Positions 34,048 to 45,081 are shown, counted from the stretch's first letter. The stretch is 64,000 bases of DNA from Eutypa lata (GCA_022661535.1 JAKULF010000007.1:744001-808000); one strand, 5' to 3'. Numbers and translations: made by a program. Notes: generated from the letters alone by a model not told the origin.

Positions 34048-35752
34048 ATGCCTTCAATAATACTATACACGGCAGTGATAGCGCTGCTAGGCCTGTTCGC
34101 CCTTAGATGGCGCTCCGGAGCGCCTAAGTCATCACTGCCGCTGCCTCCCGGCCCCCCGCCGCTGCCAATTATCGGCAACGTGCACCAGGCGCCCAAGTCG
34201 CACTCATGGCGGCAGTACCACGAGTGGGGGAAAACCTACGGGCCTATCTTTCACCTCAATATGCTCGGGCAGCATGTGATCATCCTGTCTTCGTCCCAAG
34301 CCGCCCACGATCTCCTAGCCAAGCGTGGGGCTACGTTCTCGGATCGCCCGCGGCTATTTGTGAGTTTGGACCTTCCCTCTCTTTCCGAACTTGATCTGAT
34401 TGACCATGTACGTGATTGATCTGAATTCTAATCAACTGTGTGATGACTAGATGGCCGGTGAACTGGCCCTTAAGGGCATGAACGTGCTGCTGATGTCCTA
34501 CGACGACCGCTTCCGGGTGCACCAGAAGCTGGAGAACTCAGTGCTGAACCAGCGGGCGTCGGCGTCTTACGTGCCCTTCCAAGGGATGGAGTCGAAGCAG
34601 CTGCTGTTCGATCTGCTCAACAGCGCAGGCGGCGCGGGAGCCGATTTCCACGGGTACGTCGAGAGGACATCGGCGAGCATCATCTACGCGCTGTTCTACG
34701 GATTCCGATTGAAGGACGCGCAAGACCCGACGCTGGTCTCCGCCCTGGCGCTCAACGACGACTTCAGCGAGTTCGTCCAGGTCGGCGCGTACCTCGTCGA
34801 CACGTTCCCGTTCCTCAACGTGCTGCCGGGCTTCCTGGCCCCCTGGAAGGCCAAGGCCGAGTCGCACTGGACGCGGCAGCGGAAGCTGCACGTGGGGAAC
34901 CTGCGGCGCGGCCTCGAGGCCCCCGGCTGGACCTTCGCCAAGCACCTGCACCAGATGGTCGAGAGCGAGGGCATCGACATGTCGACGGACGAGCTCGCCT
35001 TCGAGTTCGGCACCCTGGTCGACGCCGCCCTGGACGGTACCACCGAGACCCTGATCTGGTTCGTGCTCGCGTGCATCACGCAGAACGGGAAGGACGGCCG
35101 CGATTTCATCGCCGAAGCCCGCGAGGAGCTCGACGCTGTCGTCGGGCGCGAGCGTCTGCCCGAGATCGAGGACAGAGCCCAGATGCCCTACGTCAGCGCC
35201 ATCGTCGAGGAGATCCTGCGGTGGCGGCCCGCCGGCGCCGGCGGTGTTCCCCACTTCACCAAGACCGAGAGCACCTACGAGGGGTACCGGATTCCCGCGG
35301 GGTCTGTGGTGCTAGCGAACCACTGGGCGATCACGAGGGAGGAGGCGTCCTTCGGCCCCGACGCGGACGAATTCATACCGGAGCGGTGGCTCGATCCGGA
35401 CTCCAAGGAGCTGCGGAACCTCCCCGTCGTGGGCTTCGGGTACGGTCGGCGGACCTGCCCCGGCCGACACTTCGCGCGCAACGTCGTCTGGCTCGCGATC
35501 GCGCGGCTGCTGTGGGCGTTCGACATCCGCGCGGGCCGGTCCTCTGACGGCAGTGGCGAGCCCGTCGTCATCGATCCGCTGGCGTGCACCGACGGGCTTG
35601 TCATGCGGCCGCTGCCTTTCAGGGCCTCGTTCGAGCCGCGGGGCCCGTGGGCGCGCGATATCATCGTGCGGGAGTGCGATACCCACGGCGAGGATGTGAC
35701 GACCATACTGGATAAGATTGGGGAGGATTTGAGGGCGAAGCAACAGCAGTAG
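34048..35752 (+). CDS. Cytochrome P450 (microsomal, CYP2-like fungal group)
   Basis: Two exons, 34048-34359 and 34451-35752, joined in phase 0 over a 91-bp intron, give 537 residues. An N-terminal anchor (SIILYTAVIALLGLFAL) is followed by the proline-rich hinge LPLPPGPPPLPIIGN, as in ER-bound P450s. The ExxR pair (EILR, about 358), FIPERW, and the haem loop FGYGRRTCPGR with the axial Cys near residue 440 are all intact, so it should bind haem. Odd: the oxygen-activation helix reads AALDGTTET; the acidic residue that normally precedes the Thr is Gly, with an Asp one place earlier. The second exon is very GC-rich. P450s of this kind hydroxylate secondary metabolites using NADPH and a reductase. 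It could tailor the product of the lyase-prenyltransferase fusion 5 kb away, but no shared operator is visible. Confidence 0.92.
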
Positions 35753-37136
35753 TAGTTATGATGAACTCGGTACATCGTGGACCGTCAGTATTCTCCGTGT
35801 CGGCCTGAGGGCAGGTTGATCCCGCATATAGGTTTGAGCGCCCCTCTAGTCTTGTATAATCATGTTTTTATTATTTGCGCATAGTATGGAGGGACAACAG
35901 CCTTCTTTTTCGTTTCATGTAATATTTTACTTTCTTCCGCTATTTCATACCTTTGCATGACAGAGTGAAAAACAGAGTGGCGGTTTAAGGATGGAAAATA
36001 TTTATGGGAAAATAAGCATTAGAATAATTTTGGAATGCACACAATTGATATTTCATGAGTACCACTTGTGATACCCATAATAGGTAGGGAGGGATAAACA
36101 TCATATGACACAACCTTCCATCGTCGACGCTGATTCCTTTAATCCACCAAACCCCAGTAAATTCCTTTTCAGTTAAAATGTATGTTTTTCTTACCACCTT
36201 AAACAATCCGCTGCTGTGCAGTTGTCACTTGTGTTAGCCTGGGCCGTAATCGCGACGAGCAATACCATTGGCATTATTCAACTTGTCTTCACCGCGTTTG
36301 CGAATAAATTTTCAATTTGAGTATATTTTGGAAACGATTACGTGCCAAATCTTCGAACGGTATTATGTCTGAAATATGAGACGGTATATCATTTAACTCA
36401 CACTATAGCAGTCAACCCTATATAAAAAAGTATATATTTCTTATTATCTATTACGACGTAAACTTCAAGAGGCTAAACTTTGTTTAAGCATATAGAATTA
36501 GTATTGGTAGATAGTTCACCTTTTAACTATGACGGCGTGTGAACACCAAACAACTAGCGACATTAACTTTCAAATGTTACCCCTGAAGATGGCAACACTA
36601 GTGATTAGTGTTTATTCATAACTTAACGTCCACCCAGAATATGCCCACTGCGATAGTTAGAAGAAGGGGACATCTGAGAATCAAGGTTTGTAGTTTGCTA
36701 TTCCATAAATGTCTGATGTGACTACTCGTGTGTCGCGGACTTGTCCCTATCTAAGTAGCGTGCAAGTCCATCTCCTAGCATCACCTTAGCCTTCTTAATC
36801 GGAGATAGATTTGCAAAACTCTATATGACAGCTATGAGAGAATATAAATATGTATGCGTGTCCATTCACTCTTGTAATGAGGAGAATCCCAAGCCTTTGT
36901 TTCTATATTGAACGCCCCTCAAAATAAGCAACCTTAACATTTCCCGCCTATACGTTACATTACGATGTCAATGCTCGAACTCGTCAGTATACCGTATTGT
37001 TGATCTCCGTGTACAAATTACTTACTTCTTCCCCAATTGCCCAGTTTGAACTCCTAAACTATTTGTTCCTCTATGAACTCATCGTCTGCTACTTCGCTTT
37101 CGAGATCATTTTAATTCTTCTTTATTTCTTTTAACC
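35753..37136. other. Intergenic, AT-leaning, nothing recognised
   Basis: About 1.4 kb rich in stops in all frames. A long pyrimidine-rich stretch at 37025-37135 is typical of a fungal promoter for the gene that starts at 37137. Confidence 0.5.
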
Positions 37137-38359
37137 ATGATCCTCCCCGGCGCCTCCTCTCTTATAGAGGCCATTGGCCTGGTCTCAGGTAGTATTGACG
37201 TCGTTCGATTTGGCCTTAATAACTTTGCGCCAGTCGCGCCAGGCGGAACTGGAAACACTAGCGTTAGGATTGGTCTTGGGCTAGAAACCAATAACGTGCT
37301 TGGAATTCAAACTTACACTGCTCTTCCCGATATACGACTATTTAATGAAAGCGGCGGGTTCGTTGGAATGGCAGCAAATTCAGGACACTTTTCAAAGAAT
37401 GGCCGTGGCGATATTAAAATCAATATCGGCAAGCATAAAGACCGTGGCAAGCGGCCAACGTACACCATCTTTTCGGCCAACGAGCACGCTCTCTGCATCG
37501 CATATGCCTCTATTACCTGGCCAGGCGGGGACATGTACGCTTTTGATGGTGGATGGGGCCGGGCCTGTGGTGGACCATGGTACTATTCGAATTATTATGT
37601 TTCGACTGAGAAAGTGAATCCCACTTGCATGTGGGTTGATGGAGTAAGTGCACATATCCTTCGCAACCTAAGATGCTGTATATAATTTGATGCGGTAGTT
37701 ACTAATGAGTGGTGGCATAGAACAACGGCGACATTCGAGAGGCTGGGTTCCAGGTTCACTGGCCTGATTTCGTGCCCCATACGTCTACTTTTCCTGATGA
37801 TCAAGCCAAGAAAGTAGATATGATGGTGTCTCTCTGCCAATCAGGCACATCGTTTAAATATCACTATGAAAAGGTCCCAAAATCACTAACATACAAAATA
37901 CCGGATAACCTTAGTAAGGGAGGAAGTAGGGGAGGGGAATCTCGTCTTTCGAGGAGAACTACAGCCACAACATCGCATGAAGTTTCCAGGCACCCGGTAC
38001 CCGCCCATGATCTACAGGATCAGGGGAATGGAAAGAATAGTAGCATTCAGACAAGGGGAGCCGTATTCTTGAATCGGCTCGTCATTGACGATAGCCTCGA
38101 ACGCCCTCCCCAAAAGCTATGCGCCAGTTCCACGTCATTTGGTCCGGACTTCGTTAATGTTGCCTACGGAACCTACTGCCGTATGTCTGACAAGACTCTC
38201 TGGCTGATCTGTCAGGGGAAGAGTACGACTCATTGCTTCGATCTCAAATTTCGGAGCCTAACTACCACAGATCAGGCACCGAAGAGATTGCCATACACTG
38301 ATGTCATTGACTGGAGGAATGCGAACGCCGAGAGGGCCAACCAAGCCGAGAGCCTTTGA
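37137..38359 (+). CDS. Orphan two-exon protein, 381 aa
   Basis: Exons 37137-37643 and 37721-38359, joined in phase 0 over a 77-bp intron (GTAAGT...GGCATAG). I do not recognise the family. The first 250 residues look like a beta-rich globular domain with GIQTYTALPDIRLFNESGG, a Trp/Gly-rich middle (ITWPGGDMYAFDGGWGRACGGPWYYS) of which the key residues are the paired Trp-Gly and Cys-Gly-Gly, and GFQVHWPDFVPH right after the intron. A polar Ser/Lys/Arg-rich linker (about 255-300) leads to a second, shorter domain with four cysteines (about 310-360). The N-terminus is hydrophobic (MILPGASSLIEAIGLVSGS) but is a poor signal peptide, so export is uncertain; the true start might lie upstream in an unrecognised exon. 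No neighbour suggests a role. Confidence 0.7.
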
Positions 38360-38762
38360 ACTATGAAGTAATTGGAATTGATTACTTGGATAGGTTGATT
38401 CTCTGGCCATACATTCACTTGATATTACATTGTGCTGGAAGAGACTACTGGGGAAAGGATGGAGAACTAGTATAAAGGGGTGATATCGCCGGGGAAGGAA
38501 CTTTATGTACTAAATGGTAATGGAACGGGCGGTAAAGGATGGTACTCATGTTTTTAATCCACACTAATAGATGAATTCCCATTCGCCTTTTACCGATTCC
38601 TAGAACCACTGTACTGGATTCTGTCATCAATTGTATATTCCCGGTTGCGCTGCCGACCTGCAGCGTCTAGTATTTAGTCTTTGAGGCCACATGGTTGACA
38701 ATCTACCACCCTTACACACATGCACTTCCGTCCCCCGGTACACTTATTCACTAATATATTGT
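38360..38762. other. Intergenic between convergent genes
   Basis: 403 bp, 3' flanks of two convergent genes; nothing recognised. Confidence 0.5.
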
Positions 38763-39732
38763 TCAAAGTTTGTGCTCTTTCAGCCGGATCAAAGCTTCCT
38801 GTGTGCCAGACATAACCAACTTCGCAGTCTTCATATTCCACATTCTTTGAGAAACAAGAACCCTACTTTCGCCGCCCCACGATGTTTTCCGCTCAAGTAC
38901 AATCCATTCGTCCACCCTAGCCCGCGGGTCATGGAATGAAACGTTGTGAATAAGGCTAGCGCCCATGGCAACGTTTCGCATGCCTTTCCCCGCCGCCATT
39001 GGATTGGCCAGCAAAGCCGGCCCGAACGAGAACTCATCCGACATGTACGCAAAAGCGGCTAGGTGAACCAAAGGGTCATCAGTAGAAAGTGGTGGAGACC
39101 GGACGAAGCCACGAATCCAGAATTGCGATGGATCATCCGATATCTCCATCCCAAGGGGTCTCCAGTCGAGTGGTCTATCTTCGGCACTCAGCTGCATCAA
39201 CGGTGCTGATCGATCGATCGTGGAGTTCTGCATTTCCTGAATAGCTACCGCACTGATATCGTCCGGACCAGTGCCTTCTAGATCTGGCATGGGAGTCCCG
39301 TACCGTAAGACGTTTCCGGCAGGTCTGCTGATATTTTTCTGGAACGATATTATGGCGGCGTAAACGCACGCCTCGCCCTGGGTGGCGCGCACAACTCGGG
39401 TGCAGTAAGACCGTCCATCAGCAGTACGATCAACTCGATAGGTGACTTTATCATCGCCATTTGCGAGAGCCAGGAATGAAGATTGCGACGAGTACAGTCG
39501 GAAACCATCTGGCACTGTAGTGCTGGCTGCCGACACTGCCTGGGCGACTAAGAAACCACCAAAGACAGATCGTACACCCTCTTGAGATGTCAAGGGCCTA
39601 GGAAAGGAAACAGTTAGCTTGGATGCTGCGAGTAGTTGGTCGCACCTACTTGTCATTGACATAGACATCCGGCCCCAATTCTGAAAGAGGAGTGACGGCA
39701 ATATGTCCCTCAATAGGAGCTGGGGATGCCAT
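38763..39732 (-). CDS. Acyl-CoA thioesterase-like protein (copy 2)
   Basis: Two exons on the reverse strand, 39732-39650 and 39597-38763, joined over a 52-bp intron, give 305 residues. Exon 1 is 83 nt, the same length and phase as in copy 1 (22659-23744). Motifs follow the TesB-like family: FGGFLVAQ, VTYRVDRTADGRSYCTRVV, a middle DRPLDWRPLG segment, and HNVSFHDPRARVDEWIV. Of the last 63 residues, 43 are the same as in copy 1, so the two are true paralogues. This copy lacks the second intron of copy 1. It ends HKL, again a non-canonical PTS1-like tripeptide. Predicted to hydrolyse acyl-CoA esters; which acyl group is unknown. A loose GACAAGTAGG donor was accepted because it restores frame and matches the other copy. 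Confidence 0.88.
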
Positions 39733-40655
39733 TTGGGAATAACAGCAGAAACTCAAACTATGTAGATGGGAATTTAGAGGTCTTAGGTTATCCTGCGGTG
39801 TACATTAAGGTACCATTCAACGCAACAAAACAATATATGGGGGAAGAACAAGATCAACTGCGGCGACCTTATCTCTTCGGTGGCATAAACCAACCAACCA
39901 ACCAACAAATAAGCAAATGAATGTACTGATGAGGCGTAGCTAAGTACCCATGTAGACATGTATGTTAGTTGAATGTTGGTTCCGCAGGCCCTCATTGGTG
40001 CCCAGAATCTTACCCCTTGCATCCATTGTCTCTCTGTTATGTGTTGGTACTGGGTACGGCGTACTTATCAATGTGATTTATCAGTCGCATAGCTCAAACT
40101 ACATATTTAGTGAATTGGTCCACCACTCTTTTTGCGTGAGTATGTTTCATTAAGCTATTGAACTTTACGGTAGCGCAGAAACTGTATATATATTTGCTCA
40201 TATATTTCCAGTATTTGCAAAAGGACATAATAAAGGCCACTTTCAAGCTGAGATGTAATATGTAAATAATTAAAACGAATTAAAATTAAATATATTTATA
40301 TATAAATTCTTAACATGATATAAAGAGCCTGGATTTACGGGGTGAAACGAAGTTGCATTTTCTGGGTTCTGCGGTCTGGTCTGGGACTAGCCGGGACCGT
40401 ACTTATAACACCAATATCACGTACAAGCTGATATAAGAGCAAGGTATGGGTTATGGCTGAAAGTGATAATTGTCTGGCATGCTCTAGAACTAAGGATAGG
40501 TGACTAGGAATATCTATATATATTGTAAGAGCTTCGGATATAGGATTATCCTGTGAGTAAGCAGCTCTAACTGCAACAACCAAGTCCACCGCACCTGCCA
40601 TCACCCTCTTTGATAATCCCCTAACCACGTTGCTCTAGAAGTCCCACCCCCCGTT
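39733..40655. other. Intergenic with an AT-rich patch
   Basis: A short AT-rich patch lies at about 40255-40325. A reverse ORF (40335-40628, 97 codons) just downstream of the DUF3632-like gene has no known motif and was not accepted. A CCAACCAACCAAC run lies at 39889-39903. Confidence 0.45.
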
Positions 40656-41537
40656 CTATGGACGAAGCGGGGTGTCGGGGCCGCTATATTCGCGGTAACG
40701 GCTCCTCCAGAAACTCAACCTTTCCACGCTGAACCCGCCATTGTCAGGAACACCCGCTTGCTTTGCTAGAGGGCCGAGCTGCCCTAGCCCGTCAGGGATG
40801 TCGCGAAAACTTTGTTCTGCTAAGCGGTCAAACCGGTCCCAAGCTATCACCATCCAGCATTTCGCGGCGTCGAACAGGTCCGCGACAGTGAGGGAGTCCA
40901 TAGTCCGACCCTCATCCTCCAGATCTTCGATTCCGTCATCTCCCCTCTCCCGAGGGGTCTCGAAGGTATCTCTAAGCACGACAATCCCGACGCTACAGAG
41001 CTTATCCTGCACTCCAACCCCACCCACTGTCGCGAGGAAGCTATGTAAGTTCCGCCGCTGGGTTCGGCTCATTGCAGCGCAGTCCTTCGTCCAATGATGC
41101 GCCATGTCTTCGACCAAGAAAGGCATATCAGACCAAAGAACACCCTTGCTGGTCGTTAGAGGGTTTCTCTCCTTGGGGTCGGCGTTGTCCGATTCTCTGG
41201 TCTCTGGCAAGGTGCCTATGCCGTGGATGAGCATGAGTTCGACGACTAGTCGGTCCTTGTGTTTCGCACTGCAGAAGCGGGCTGCGTTATAGAAAAGTAG
41301 CCAGAGGATTCGGAGGTGAAGCTCCACCTTCTCCGAACTTTGGTGGTCTCCCGTGGCTACTACGTATCTCGCCTGCTCCTTGATTGTGATGAGCTTGCTG
41401 CCCATGGTACGGCAAATATCGTCGATTTGGTCATTATTGGCGTATTCCTTGCTGATTTGTTGAAACATGGACCACACTGGCAAGTATCTTCCTCCCGCTA
41501 TGTCTTGAGGATCTGACGGCGATGGTGGGGCAGCCAT
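40656..41537 (-). CDS. DUF3632-like fungal protein
   Basis: One exon, 293 residues from the ATG at 41537 (an in-frame ATG at 41591 would add 18). The start at MAAPPSPSDPQD is preferred because similar proteins begin just before a helical domain. The wording of the C-terminal half, LTVADLFDAAKCWMVIAW, then LGPLAKQAGV and GGFSVERLSFWRSR, matches what I recall of DUF3632, a fungus-only family without known function. The middle part (HLRILWLLFYNAARFC; LVVELMLIHGIGTLP) gives the helical N-terminal repeat. An acidic loop (about 205-225) separates them. No signal peptide or membrane span. Members are usually expanded in plant-associated ascomycetes, but that is general knowledge, not something shown here. 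Confidence 0.72.
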   Translation of the reverse strand: MAAPPSPSDPQDIAGGRYLPVWSMFQQISKEYANNDQIDDICRTMGSKLITIKEQARYVVATGDHQSSEKVELHLRILWLLFYNAARFCSAKHKDRLVVELMLIHGIGTLPETRESDNADPKERNPLTTSKGVLWSDMPFLVEDMAHHWTKDCAAMSRTQRRNLHSFLATVGGVGVQDKLCSVGIVVLRDTFETPRERGDDGIEDLEDEGRTMDSLTVADLFDAAKCWMVIAWDRFDRLAEQSFRDIPDGLGQLGPLAKQAGVPDNGGFSVERLSFWRSRYREYSGPDTPLRP

Positions 41538-42756
41538 TTTGTAAATTGCCGAAACAAAAAAGGGATCTCGATGGTTAGCTCTGAGACTCAAGAGCTCAAA
41601 CTGGTAGTTTGGTTATGGAAGATGTGATGGGGTTAGGGGAAGGTAGACCTAGGTTTTATACTAAGAATGCGTAAGCTGGGAGGATTTCGTTGGCACCATT
41701 ACGTATCCGTGGACTAACTTATAACTGTCGATCTACATAAGTTTGTCAAACGCTATACATAAATCAACCAATCAAACGTAATGTTTGCCTTGCGGGAAAC
41801 CCTGCATACAATTCCTGCCTATGTGAGATACGTGGGGCACAGCTCACCCCCTGCTGCTCGCATCATGCAATGACCAGCCATAAGCCACCCAACTGATAAA
41901 ACATCATCTAATAACAGCGGTCTCGATTGCCTCAGTCCCCAGGCCGCCGTCGCTCTAAGTACCGATTTCCCACTAACATTCCGACCAAGCAGAGGGCAGG
42001 GGTAATTAACCAAAGAATCTAAATATTGTTTGTTTGTTAAGACCACTGTTTAACAGGAAGATATGATCGTTGATTAAAGGGTTGCCTAAGCCGTGACACT
42101 GTGAACAACAATTTGTCCTTGTCAGCGAGCCTACGTGTGTCGCAATAAGCTAATCTAAATTGGAGCATCTGAAAATAACTACGAGGGATAATTTTCTAAT
42201 CAGAACTTAGACGCATTTAACACTTGTAAAAGTAGGTGCGTAGAATCAACAGAGGTACGATATTCTCTTTGGATGCTCAGATAATCACTTGGTAAGGGAC
42301 AGTTCAAAACGTAAGCATTTCTCCGGGCTTGCGCGTCGACCTAGTCTGCATAAACGACTAGTTGCAAACATATGAAGCATTTAGATTAGGGTTTACTGCA
42401 GTTCAGTGACTACCAATATTCTCAGCAATACAATTTCAGTTGTTTTAAAGAGCGTAAATACATAGATTAACAAACGAGCAGGTATGTTCAGACCAATTCT
42501 ATATAATAGGCCCGACTTTGATATAAACGAGTGAATCCGAGAGACATAAAGAGCCGAAATGCACCCCTAAACCCAAAAGAATGAAAGGAGAGAAGTGCCT
42601 GCTTGTTCTTCGATATCCTATTTCAACGTCTCAATAACAGACGCAAAGTCCCGGTGGCTCCGCATGTATACAATACGGTCTGCTAACGTATTGACTCAGA
42701 TTATTATCCCAATAATCGATAGATACAAGTGGAGGCTCCGTACACTACAAAATTAG
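41538..42756. other. Intergenic, nothing recognised
   Basis: About 1.2 kb without acceptable ORFs. A reverse ORF of 75 codons at 41819-42046 is not protein-like. Confidence 0.5.
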
Positions 42757-43185
42757 CTATGCGAATCGGAATATGGGGTTCCAAAAGCGTACCGGAAATC
42801 TGTGATCGCAACGGCAAGGATTTGTTCCAGTTTGGCAGGATATACCATCATCACTTGCTATTCGAGGGTAGCATAGCTGAGTGCTCACTCGACACCACTG
42901 CTATGTATGTTAGCATCGCTGAACATTCAATGCTGACTCCTAGAAGGTAAATCTTACGCCGTCGGTTCCTCTCTTCTGTAAGTGGGTATCCAAGCTGCTT
43001 TCGTTGCTTAGGGCGCGTACTCTGGGAGGTCCCCCAACAACCTCATCACCTGTACACGGGGCATTAGGATCGTCTTGCCTCGATTTAAGGCTATAAGAGG
43101 TAGGACTGGTGGGGATGGCAAGCACTGTCGAAGAAGCCAAGAAGAGGAAAGGCTTCAGAAGGTTGACAATCTTGGCGAACTTCAT
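42757..43185 (-). CDS. Probable small secreted cysteine-rich protein, 123 aa
   Basis: Exon 1, 43185-42958, encodes a clear signal peptide (MKFAKIVNLLKPFLFLASSTVLA) and ends at a GTAAGA donor. A 57-bp intron with a GCTAACATACATAG end leads to exon 2, 42900-42757, which is open for 47 codons in the matching phase and ends in TAG. The mature protein has six cysteines: one in NAPCTGDE, and five in exon 2 (WCR, LCY, SCQ, PCRC). Six cysteines could form three disulfides, as in many fungal effectors and secreted peptides. A Lys-Arg site (LQKR, about residue 71) just before the intron could be cut by Kex2, releasing the cysteine-rich end. Without the intron the protein would be only 81 residues with one Cys. 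No family recognised; the exon 2 call rests on splice signals and frame alone. Confidence 0.55.
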
Positions 43186-43301
43186 AATGTATATGAAGAT
43201 TGATAGTAGGGTTGTTTGTATGTTAGATTGGACGATTCGGACTAGAGTGAATTTGGATTGTGATATTGTATTCGTCCAGCTGTGAAAGAATGGTTCCTCA
43301 A

Positions 43302-43357
<56 letters not shown>

Positions 43358-44532
43358 CCTTATATTATCATATCTGGTTATTATTGTAGAATTACGTTTA
43401 TTATTACCATCGGCATTAAGCCTCTTATGCTACATTAACGTAGAGAGTAGAATACGATCGGCTATCATTACCGTCGTGGGTTGCACGGTGAGCGGACGGG
43501 CCATGGCTTGGAGGAATTGGATTGCTGCTATTCAAGATAACATCAACTTGACAGCGGCTATCTCAGCTCGAGATGTATAAGCTGGTATTGCTTGACAAAC
43601 TGGGATATGATCCCTCGGTTGTATAAACGAACATTGCTGCCTACCTTAACACCTGTTTTGTTTTAACCATTTAAGATGGTTATTTTTAACATCTCGTCAA
43701 TTAAAATGGATTTTACTAAGACGATAACAAAATATAACGGTCTTTCTAGTAACTTCGTATATGTGTTCCCCAGGGTTCGTAATAGGTACTTAATGGTTAC
43801 TTATCCATTGCAATTTAAAAAAGAACGGTTAAGCATATTTGTTACTAAAACCAAACAAGTGGTTAACCGTGGGTAAAATAAGACCCGCATGGTTTTAGAA
43901 GTTTGTTTTTCCTTGGATGTAGGCAGTACTTAAAATACTTAAAACTCATCATATCATTATGATTGTTAATTAGTTTCGTTTAGGTAGAAGGTACGAGAAC
44001 AACCCCCACCCCCCTTTTTGTGGAGAGAGTATGGAATCAAGTCACAGAAACAAACGGTCCGAACCCTTCGCTTTGCGAAACTCATCTATAGCCGTGCTCA
44101 TTCACAGTCATACAGGTGTTAAAACAAATCGTACGCAAAGACGATCTCGAGGACTCTGCCACGGGATTCTAGCACGGTAAGATGATCAATCAAACTCAAG
44201 CAACAAGAGAGGTTACAAGCAGATGTGCCATGCTGGCAAGAAGGCCACGTGTTACAGGTTCAACATGTACGGAGAACTTTGATTAACTTGCAAGTTTTCT
44301 AATATGTTAATAAAGGTAATCACCAGTTGGGTGATGATAATCATAAGTTTATGACGTAGTCGTAAAAGTTCAGAAATTGTATATATCTGGCTCGACTTCT
44401 CATGTTTTCGGCTTCAAGATCTAGCAACAGCCAAACAAATCACATATATCACCTAACATCTTACCACCAATTTCAAGCTCTTTAAACCTTGATTTATCTC
44501 AAACGCAAAACGTGCTCATACAACACATTATA
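43186..44532. other. Intergenic with a microsatellite
   Basis: Holds the compound AT/GT microsatellite at 43302-43356 and otherwise nothing recognised. The last 130 bp are an AC-rich leader before the secreted-protein gene. Confidence 0.5.
43302..43356. repeat. Compound microsatellite (AT)12 (GT)15
   Basis: Twelve AT units at 43302-43325 run straight into about fifteen GT units ending at 43356. It is 117 bp upstream of the start of the small secreted protein gene on the other strand, so length changes could affect its promoter. Confidence 0.95.
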
Positions 44533-45081
44533 ATGAAGACTTCGGCATTTACTACTTTCACTCTGGCCATTGGCCTCGTGGCTGGTGTCATGATCCCCGA
44601 AGACGCCCCAGACGGCCTTTTTGAGGCCTCGCTCGACAAAAGAGACGAGGCCTATGGCAACTTCACGCTTCTCGCTCGACATGTTCCAGGGGAAATGGTG
44701 CCGACCGCCCCAACCAAACGCAGTGTCCGGTTCGACCGCCGCTACACTCCTCTGCCAATCAGCAGGGAGGATTGCTCGGACGGCGACTACGTCGACCCCT
44801 CCGATTTCAGCATGTCCAAAGGGGAGCTTATCCGTCGTTGTGACTCGGGCACTCAGATCGGGAAAAAATCCGTCCTTGCTTATAAGGTCGGCTCTTCCAC
44901 GGCATACGCTTGCAGCTATGGTGGGCAGAACCCTTGCGGCAAGGATGAAATCGATGCGGCATTTTTGGAGATCGACAAAAGCTGCGGTTCTCAGACGAAA
45001 ACCGGCTGGGTGTTAATGGACAACTGGGCCAAGTCTTACGGACGAGAGATCTTGACAAACGAAATCTGTGGAAGCTTATAA
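44533..45081 (+). CDS. Secreted cysteine-containing protein with possible Kex2 propeptide, 182 aa
   Basis: One exon. The start at 44533 puts a signal peptide first (MKTSAFTTFTLAIGLVAG); the upstream in-frame ATG at 44512 would spoil it. Basic pairs follow: Lys-Arg near residues 35-36 (SLDKRDEA), Lys-Arg near 62-63 (APTKRSV) and Arg-Arg near 69-70 (FDRRYTP), suggesting that Kex2 trims a propeptide of about 50 residues. The mature part has six cysteines (EDC, RRC, YAC, NPC, KSC, EIC) and ends with a pattern CG-x6-GWVLMDNW-x4-YGRE that I have seen in unnamed fungal secreted proteins. No catalytic motif is visible. Effector, antimicrobial or surface roles are all possible. It is the second probable six-cysteine secreted protein within 2 kb. 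Confidence 0.75.
   Translation: MKTSAFTTFTLAIGLVAGVMIPEDAPDGLFEASLDKRDEAYGNFTLLARHVPGEMVPTAPTKRSVRFDRRYTPLPISREDCSDGDYVDPSDFSMSKGELIRRCDSGTQIGKKSVLAYKVGSSTAYACSYGGQNPCGKDEIDAAFLEIDKSCGSQTKTGWVLMDNWAKSYGREILTNEICGSL

Noticed and set aside
34538..35254. Reverse ORF of 238 codons
   Set aside because: Antisense shadow of the P450 second exon, which has intact P450 motifs.
40335..40628. Reverse ORF of 97 codons downstream of the DUF3632-like gene
   Set aside because: Reasonable composition but no motif, poor start context and no link to the neighbour; left out for lack of support.
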